DNA from: CAZNPW01 sp964575185
GTDB taxonomy: Bacteria > Pseudomonadota > Alphaproteobacteria > Rhodobacterales > Rhodobacteraceae
Direction of reading: 5' to 3'
Assembly (NCBI GenBank): GCA_964575185.1
Contig: CAZNPW010000040.1
Span: 1 to 27,261 of the forward strand
DNA: 27,261 nt
Notes under the pieces: generated by a model
The model's database searches: none
What the model was told of the DNA's origin: nothing
What the model saw: the letters and a program-made list of their open reading frames with translations, nothing else
Made by a program: the position numbers and the translations under genes
Part shown: in pieces, positions 22,761 to 27,261 of the stretch
How the letters are laid out: each line of letters opens with the position of its first letter
Position numbering within the stretch: position 1 is the first letter of the stretch

Positions 22761-24815
22761 ATGGCCGAAGGTCGGGACGCGCTGGTGATCTTCACCCCTT
22801 CGGGCAAGCGGGGCCGGTTCGCGCCCGGCACGCCGGTGCTGACGGCGGCGCGGAAGCTCGGCGTCGATCTGGATTCGGTCTGCGGCGGGCGGGGCATCTG
22901 CTCGCGCTGCCAGATCACGCCGGGGAGGGGCGAGTTCGCCAAGCACGGGGTGACCGTGGCCGAGGGCGCGCTGTCGGAATGGAACGCGGTCGAGGAGCGC
23001 TATGCCCGGCTGCGCGGGCTGGCGGAGGGGCGGCGCCTGGGGTGCCAGGCGCGGGTCCTGGGCGACGTGGTGATCGACGTGCCGCCCGAAAGCCAGGTGC
23101 ACCGGCAGGTGATCCGCAAGTCGGCCGCGCAGCGCGACATCGTGATGGACCCGGCGACGCGGGCGCTGTTCGTGGAGGTGGCCGAGCCCGACATGCACGA
23201 GCCCGCGGGCGATTTCGAGCGGCTGAAGCGGGCGCTGGCGGAGCAGTGGGGGGTCGAGGGGGTGGAGGCGGACCTGAGCCTGCTGCGCCGCCTGCAGAAG
23301 GCCCTGCGGAAAGGGGACTGGAAGGTCACGGTCGCGCTGCACCGGGGCAACCACGATGCGGTGCACCGGGTGCTCGACATCTGGCCGGGGTTCCACGAGG
23401 GGCCGCTTCTGGGGCTGGCGATCGACCTCGGCTCCACCACCATCGCGGCGCATCTGTGCGACCTGAAGGACGGGCGCGTCCTCGCGTCATCCGGCGTGAT
23501 GAACCCGCAGATCCGCTTCGGCGAGGATCTGATGAGCCGGGTCAGCTATGCGATGATGAACCCCGGCGGCGACGCGGAGATGACCGTGGCGGTGCGGGCG
23601 GCGCTGGACGACCTGGCGCGCGCCATCGCGGCCGAGGCGGGGGTGGACGCGGCCGCGATCTACGAGGTCGTGTTCGTCTGCAACCCGGTGATGCACCACC
23701 TGCTGCTGGGGATCGACCCGGTGGAGCTCGGCCAGGCGCCCTTCGCGCTCGCGACCGGGGGGGCGCTGTCGCTGGACGCGCGTGACCTGGGGCTGGGGGC
23801 GCTCAACCCCGCCGCCCGCGTCTACGTGCTGCCCTGCATCGCGGGGCATGTGGGCGCGGACGCCGCGGCCGTCGCGCTGAGCGAGGAGCCGGGCAAGCAG
23901 AACCGGATGGTGCTGATCGTCGACGTGGGGACGAACGCCGAGATCCTGCTCGGCAACCGGACGCGGGTGCTGGCCTGTTCCAGTCCCACCGGGCCGGCCT
24001 TCGAGGGCGCGCAGATCTCGGCGGGCCAGCGGGCGGCGCCGGGGGCCATCGAGCGGGTGGAGATCGACCCCGCGACGAAGGAGCCGCGGTTCCGGGTGAT
24101 CGGGTCGGACCTGTGGTCGGACGATCCGGGCTTCGCCGGGCCGGTGACCGGCATCTGCGGGTCGGGGATCATCGAGGCGGTGGCCGAGATGCGGCTGGCC
24201 GGGCTGGTCGACGCGGGCGGGCTGATCGGCAGCGCGGAGCAGACGGGCAGCGCGCGGGCCGAGCCGCAGGGGCGGACGCATGCCTACCTGCTGCACGACG
24301 GCACCGCGGAGGGCGGGCCGCGGATCATGGTCACGCAGGGCGACATCCGGGCGATCCAGCTTGCCAAGTCGGCGCTGTATGCGGGCGCGCGGCTGTTGAT
24401 GGACGAGATGGGGGTGGACCGCGTCGACCAGGTGACGCTGGCGGGGGCCTTCGGTGCGCATATCAGCCCGAAACACGCGATGGTGCTGGGAATGATTCCC
24501 GACGTGCCGCTGGACCGCGTGGTCAGCGCGGGCAACGCCGCCGGGACCGGCGCGCGCATCGCCCTGCTGAACCGGGCGGCGCGGGACGAGATCGAGCGCG
24601 TGGTCCACGGCATCCACAAGGTCGAGACCGCGATCGCGCCGGGCTTCCAGGCGCATTTCGTGGCCGCCAACGCCATCCCGCACGCGACCGACCCCTTCCC
24701 CGAACTGCACCGCATCGTCACCCTGCCCGACGTCGCCTTCAACGCCGCGGGCGGCGCGCGGCGGCGGCACCGGGAGGGCCATCCGACGGGTGACAGCCGC
24801 CCGCAGGCAGGCTAG
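22761..24815 (+). CDS. ASKHA-domain corrinoid-protein reductive activator (RACo-like), 2Fe-2S
   Basis: ATP-dependent reactivator that reduces inactive Co(II) corrinoid of methyltransferase systems (684 aa). The N-terminal ferredoxin domain (about residues 6-110) holds a 2Fe-2S cluster with Cys41, Cys47 and Cys50 in SVCGGRGICSRCQ and Cys95 in RLGCQAR. A linker follows, and then the DUF4445/ASKHA ATPase domain begins around LLGLAIDLGSTTIAAHL, with VLIVDVGTNAEILLGN, VTGICGSGIIEAVAEM and LAGAFGAHISPKHAMVLG as nucleotide-binding and conserved segments. In Rhodobacteraceae such genes usually sit next to corrinoid proteins and methyltransferases for methylated amines or glycine betaine; none is present here, so it may serve one encoded elsewhere (or lying beyond the window). 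The last 20 or so residues are basic and variable. Confidence 0.92.
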   Translation: MAEGRDALVIFTPSGKRGRFAPGTPVLTAARKLGVDLDSVCGGRGICSRCQITPGRGEFAKHGVTVAEGALSEWNAVEERYARLRGLAEGRRLGCQARVLGDVVIDVPPESQVHRQVIRKSAAQRDIVMDPATRALFVEVAEPDMHEPAGDFERLKRALAEQWGVEGVEADLSLLRRLQKALRKGDWKVTVALHRGNHDAVHRVLDIWPGFHEGPLLGLAIDLGSTTIAAHLCDLKDGRVLASSGVMNPQIRFGEDLMSRVSYAMMNPGGDAEMTVAVRAALDDLARAIAAEAGVDAAAIYEVVFVCNPVMHHLLLGIDPVELGQAPFALATGGALSLDARDLGLGALNPAARVYVLPCIAGHVGADAAAVALSEEPGKQNRMVLIVDVGTNAEILLGNRTRVLACSSPTGPAFEGAQISAGQRAAPGAIERVEIDPATKEPRFRVIGSDLWSDDPGFAGPVTGICGSGIIEAVAEMRLAGLVDAGGLIGSAEQTGSARAEPQGRTHAYLLHDGTAEGGPRIMVTQGDIRAIQLAKSALYAGARLLMDEMGVDRVDQVTLAGAFGAHISPKHAMVLGMIPDVPLDRVVSAGNAAGTGARIALLNRAARDEIERVVHGIHKVETAIAPGFQAHFVAANAIPHATDPFPELHRIVTLPDVAFNAAGGARRRHREGHPTGDSRPQAG

Positions 24816-24817
24816 CG
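24790..24817 (+). promoter_or_regulatory. Putative promoter of the ECF sigma gene
   Basis: GTGACA (24790-24795) and CTAGCG (24812-24817) are spaced by 16 bases. The -10 hexamer ends nine bases before ATG 24827, and there is no ribosome-binding site, so a leaderless or near-leaderless transcript is suggested. The promoter lies inside the 3' end of the RACo-like gene. Confidence 0.45.
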
Positions 24818-24826
24818 TCGCCGCCG

Positions 24827-25363
24827 ATGGATGACCCCGTGGCCGGATTGCTGCACAAGGTCGCCGCGCAGGACCGCGCGGCGTTCCGCGCGCTCTATGC
24901 CACGGCGGGGGCGAAACTCATGGGCGTGGCGCTGCGTATGCTTCAGGACAGGCAGGAGTCCGAGGAAGCCGTGCAGGAGGTGTTCACACGGGTGTGGCTG
25001 CGCGCGGGGCGGTACGACGCCGCCCGCGGCCGGGGCATGACGTGGCTGATCGCGCTGATGCGCAACCACGCGATCGACCGGCTGCGTGCCCGGCCCGACC
25101 GCGTGGCCGACGACGGCGCGGTCGACGCGCTGCCCGACCGCGCGCCCACCGCCGAAGGTGCCGCCATCGCGCTCGGCGAGGCCCGCCGCGTCGCCGACTG
25201 CTTCGCCACGCTGGACCCCGACCGCGCGGCGGCGGTGCGCGGGGCCTATCTCGACGGGCTGTCCTACCACGACCTCGCGCTGCGCCACGGCGTGCCGCTG
25301 AACACCATGCGCACCTGGCTGCGCCGCAGCCTGCTGCGCCTGCGGGAGTGTCTGCAGGCATGA
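24827..25363 (+). CDS. ECF-type RNA polymerase sigma factor (SigK/RpoE-like)
   Basis: Alternative sigma factor of 178 aa. Region 2 lies at about residues 20-90, with DRAAFRALYATAGAKLMGVALRML, EEAVQEVFTRVWLRAGRYDAARGRGMTWLIALMRNHAIDRLR (the -10 recognition and melting helices). Region 4 runs from about 115 to 178, with FATLDPDRAAAVRGAYLDGLSYHDLALRHGVPLNTMRTWLRRSLLRLRECL (the -35 helix-turn-helix). The start of the anti-sigma gene overlaps its stop by four bases (ATGA), so the two are made together. By family knowledge the pair responds to envelope or oxidative stress. No GGAAC-type autoregulated ECF promoter was seen in front; the upstream CTAG promoter looks housekeeping. Confidence 0.93.
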   Translation: MDDPVAGLLHKVAAQDRAAFRALYATAGAKLMGVALRMLQDRQESEEAVQEVFTRVWLRAGRYDAARGRGMTWLIALMRNHAIDRLRARPDRVADDGAVDALPDRAPTAEGAAIALGEARRVADCFATLDPDRAAAVRGAYLDGLSYHDLALRHGVPLNTMRTWLRRSLLRLRECLQA

Positions 25364-26016
25364 CCGACGCCCCGCTCACCCCGGCCGAGGACGACAGCGC
25401 GCTCGCCGCCGAATACGTGCTGGGCGTCCTGCCCCTGCCCGACCGCGCCGCAGCCGAGGCGCGGGCCAAGGCCGACCCCGCCTTCGCCGCCGAGATCGCG
25501 GCCTGGGAGGCGCATTTCGCCGCGCTGAACGACGGCTTCGCCGAAGCGCCGGCACCCGACCTTCTGCCGCGGATCGAGGCGCGGCTCTTCCCCGCCGCGC
25601 CGCCGCGCCGCGCCGGGTGGTTCGGCTGGCTCGTCGGCGCGGTGACGGCGGCGGCGCTCGCGCTGGCGCTGGTGCTGGCGCTGCCGTGGCTCGCGCCCCG
25701 CCCCGCCATGCAGGCCGATCTCGTAGCCGAAGGCAGCGCGCTCGCCTACCGGGTCAGCTATGCGGGCGACTCGCTGACGGTCACGCGCACCGGCGGCGAC
25801 GCCGCCCCGGCGGGGCAGGTGCACGAGCTGTGGCTGATCGCCGGGAACGCGGCCCCGGTCTCGCTCGGCCTGCTCGAGGGCGAGACGGTGACGATGCAGA
25901 TGCCCGCGCCAATCGAAGGCGTGGTGCTGGCCGTATCGATGGAACCCGAGGGCGGCTCGCCGACCGGCCAGCCGACGGGGCCGGTGCTGGTGGCGGGGAC
26001 CGTCACCGACACCTGA
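25360..26016 (+). CDS. RskA-like anti-sigma factor
   Basis: Membrane-bound anti-sigma factor (218 aa) that would hold the adjacent ECF sigma inactive. The cytoplasmic N-terminus (about residues 1-85) has the anti-sigma signature LAAEYVLGVLPLPDRAAAEARAKADPAFAAEIAAWEAHFAAL. One membrane helix lies at about 87-113 (WFGWLVGAVTAAALALALVLALPWL). The periplasmic RskA domain (about 115-218) contains VHELWLIAGNAAPVSLGLL and VLAVSMEPEGGSPTGQPTGPVLVAG, diagnostic of the family. There are no zinc-anti-sigma cysteines, so it is not of the ZAS type. It overlaps the sigma gene by four bases. Confidence 0.94.
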   Translation: MTDAPLTPAEDDSALAAEYVLGVLPLPDRAAAEARAKADPAFAAEIAAWEAHFAALNDGFAEAPAPDLLPRIEARLFPAAPPRRAGWFGWLVGAVTAAALALALVLALPWLAPRPAMQADLVAEGSALAYRVSYAGDSLTVTRTGGDAAPAGQVHELWLIAGNAAPVSLGLLEGETVTMQMPAPIEGVVLAVSMEPEGGSPTGQPTGPVLVAGTVTDT

Positions 26017-26078
26017 CGGCTTGACGCCCCGCCCGCCCGGGTGGCACGGGGGGGACGCGGACGTCGCCGGAGAAGCAG

Positions 26079-27101
26079 ATGAAGACGCGCCACTGGGACC
26101 GCCTCGGCAACGGCGGGCTGACCTTCACCGAACTCGGTTTCGGCGCGGCCCCGCTCGGCAACCTGTTCCGCGCGGTGTCGGACGACGACGCCCAGGCGAC
26201 GCTTGCGGCCGCGTGGGACGCGGGCCTGCGGTATTTCGACACCGCGCCGCTCTATGGCCTCGGCCTGTCCGAGACGCGGATGAACCGCTTCCTGCGCGGG
26301 CGGCGGCGCGACGCCTACGTGCTGTCGACCAAGATCGGCCGCCTGCTGCGCGCCGCCACGCCCGCGACGCGCGACGGGCCGGACAAGTGGTTCGAGGTGC
26401 CGTCGCGCAACGAGGTCTTCGACTACAGCCGCGACGGCGTGCTGCGGTCGGTGGAGTTCAGCCTGGAGCGGCTGGGGGTGGACCGGATCGACATCCTCTA
26501 CGCCCACGACCTCGACGTGTTCAGCCAGGGCTCGCAGGCGGCGCGCGACGCGCGGCTGGCCGAGTTCATGGCGGGGGGCCATGCGGCGCTGGTGGAGTTG
26601 CGCGACCAGGGGGTGATCCGCGGCTGGGGGGCCGGGGTCAACGAATGGGAAAGCTGCCAGTGGCTGACCGAGCGCGGCGACCCCGACATCTTCCTGCTCG
26701 CCGGCCGCTACACGCTGCTCGAGCAGGAGGCGCTGGCCTCGTTCCTGCCCCTGGCCGCGGCGCGGGGGATCGGGATCGTGATCGGCGGGCCCTACAACTC
26801 GGGCGTGCTGGCGACCGGGCCGGTGCCCGGCGCGCGCTACAACTACGGCGCCGCGCCCGCCTGGGTGCTGGATCGCGTGGCCCGGATCGCGGCGGTCTGC
26901 GCCGCGCACGGCGTGCGGCTGGTCGATGCGGCCTTCCAGTTCCCGCTGCGCCACCCTGCGGTCGTCAGCGTCATCCCCGGCGGGCAGTCGGTCGCCGAGG
27001 TCGAGGCCAACGCCCGCGCCGCGGCGGCGGAGATCCCGCCGGCGCTGTGGGGCGCGCTCAAGGCCGAAGGGCTGATCCACCCGTCGGCACCGGTGGGATA
27101 G
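26079..27101 (+). CDS. Aldo/keto reductase (D-threo-aldose 1-dehydrogenase / pyridoxal dehydrogenase-like)
   Basis: NAD(P)-dependent oxidoreductase of 340 aa with the AKR TIM barrel. The catalytic tetrad is complete: Asp54 and Tyr59 in YFDTAPLYGLG, Lys85 in STKIGR and His143 in LYAHDLD. The N-terminus LTFTELGFGAAPLGNLFRAV and the long insert after Lys85 (DGPDKWFEVPSRNEVFDYSRDGVLRSVEFSLERLG) match the subgroup that oxidises L-fucose/D-threo-aldoses or pyridoxal. VSVIPGGQSVAEVEANA is the C-terminal cofactor motif. GGAG lies about ten bases before the ATG. It is 62 bases after the anti-sigma gene and may or may not be co-transcribed with it. Substrate is unresolved. Confidence 0.93.
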   Translation: MKTRHWDRLGNGGLTFTELGFGAAPLGNLFRAVSDDDAQATLAAAWDAGLRYFDTAPLYGLGLSETRMNRFLRGRRRDAYVLSTKIGRLLRAATPATRDGPDKWFEVPSRNEVFDYSRDGVLRSVEFSLERLGVDRIDILYAHDLDVFSQGSQAARDARLAEFMAGGHAALVELRDQGVIRGWGAGVNEWESCQWLTERGDPDIFLLAGRYTLLEQEALASFLPLAAARGIGIVIGGPYNSGVLATGPVPGARYNYGAAPAWVLDRVARIAAVCAAHGVRLVDAAFQFPLRHPAVVSVIPGGQSVAEVEANARAAAAEIPPALWGALKAEGLIHPSAPVG

Positions 27102-27108
27102 GCCGACG

Positions 27109-27127
27109 GGCCCCGCGCAGCGGGGCC
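27109..27127 (+). terminator. Hairpin after the aldo/keto reductase gene
   Basis: GGCCCCGC and GCGGGGCC form a perfect eight-base-pair stem with a three-base loop, seven bases after the stop. It lacks a T-run. It is terminator-like by position. Confidence 0.5.
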
Positions 27128-27180
27128 GATGGGGGTCCGTCGCGGGACCGCGACGCCGGGCAGCGCATCGCCGCCGCGCC

Positions 27181-27261
27181 TGCGGGCCCGGGTCGCGGCC
27201 CCGGCAGGTGCGGCTGCGGGCCCGGGTCGCGCCCCGGCAGGCGCGGCTGCGGGGCCTGCGG
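27181..27261. repeat. GC-rich tandem repeat at the window end
   Basis: Two adjacent units of 34 bases (27181-27214) and 33 bases (27215-27247), each starting TGCGGGCCCGGGTCGC and containing CCCCGGCAGG, differ by one deletion and one substitution. A third partial unit begins at 27248 and may continue beyond the window. No coding gene is visible from 27102 to the end. Confidence 0.65.

Noticed and set aside
22754..23785. ATG 22754 with a 343-codon frame
   Set aside because: It overlaps the RACo-like gene in another frame and encodes arginine/glycine-rich sequence without motifs; the ATG 22761 frame has the 2Fe-2S and ASKHA signatures.

Overview
The window is a strongly GC-rich, gene-dense chromosomal segment. 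Gene content, protein style and layout fit an alphaproteobacterium of the Rhodobacteraceae (Roseobacter/Rhodobacter group). Supporting points are the alphaproteobacterial-length bL9 in an rpsF-rpsR-rplI operon, RTX proteins, a CtrA-type TTAA-N7-TTAAC box, an isolated hisF-hisE pair, and a repeated GGGGGGTTTCACACCCCCC hairpin element of a kind I associate with this family. I see no tRNA, rRNA, CRISPR array, transposase or phage gene. No gene-free stretch exceeds about 240 bases.

Layout. 1-1933: end of a group 2 capsule export locus (KpsE/CtrB-like inner-membrane protein and KpsT/CtrD-like ATPase). 2010-3182: GAF-domain sensor histidine kinase. 3179-5019 (minus): two-gene ThuA plus Gfo/Idh/MocA operon, probably for oxidised disaccharide or sugar metabolism. 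5091-6957 (minus): a small duplicated cysteine-motif protein followed, with translational overlap, by a DUF692/MNIO enzyme carrying an extra C-terminal domain. This is the best candidate for an undescribed system, namely a RiPP-like peptide or protein modified by a multinuclear non-heme iron oxidase. 7197-8213: low-specificity threonine aldolase. 8316-9394 (minus): hisF-hisE. 9490-12710: an RTX calcium-binding protein behind a CtrA-like box, then an alpha/alpha-toroid (six-hairpin-like) protein. 12707-16061: O-acetylhomoserine sulfhydrylase, kynureninase and a LysE/RhtB exporter, separated by strong hairpins. 16058-18586 (minus): aminopeptidase N. 18664-18828: a 54-residue DUF2256 zinc-finger-like protein. 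18803-21104 (minus): EcsC-family protein, GNAT acetyltransferase and FabD. 21301-22571: rpsF-rpsR-rplI with a promoter and a structured leader. 22761-24815: RACo-type ASKHA/2Fe-2S corrinoid reactivator. 24827-26016: ECF sigma factor plus RskA-like anti-sigma factor. 26079-27101: aldo/keto reductase. 27181-27261: short GC-rich tandem repeat.

How the genes work together. Most of the window is housekeeping or metabolic. The coupled pairs are kpsE-kpsT, thuA-gfo, precursor-MNIO, hisF-hisE, rpsF-rpsR-rplI and sigma-antisigma; nearly all have 1- to 4-base overlaps or short gaps. Several single genes have a CTAG-containing -10-like hexamer only 7-9 bases before the start codon, which suggests leaderless transcripts. 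Function calls come from recognising motifs by eye; no database search was possible.
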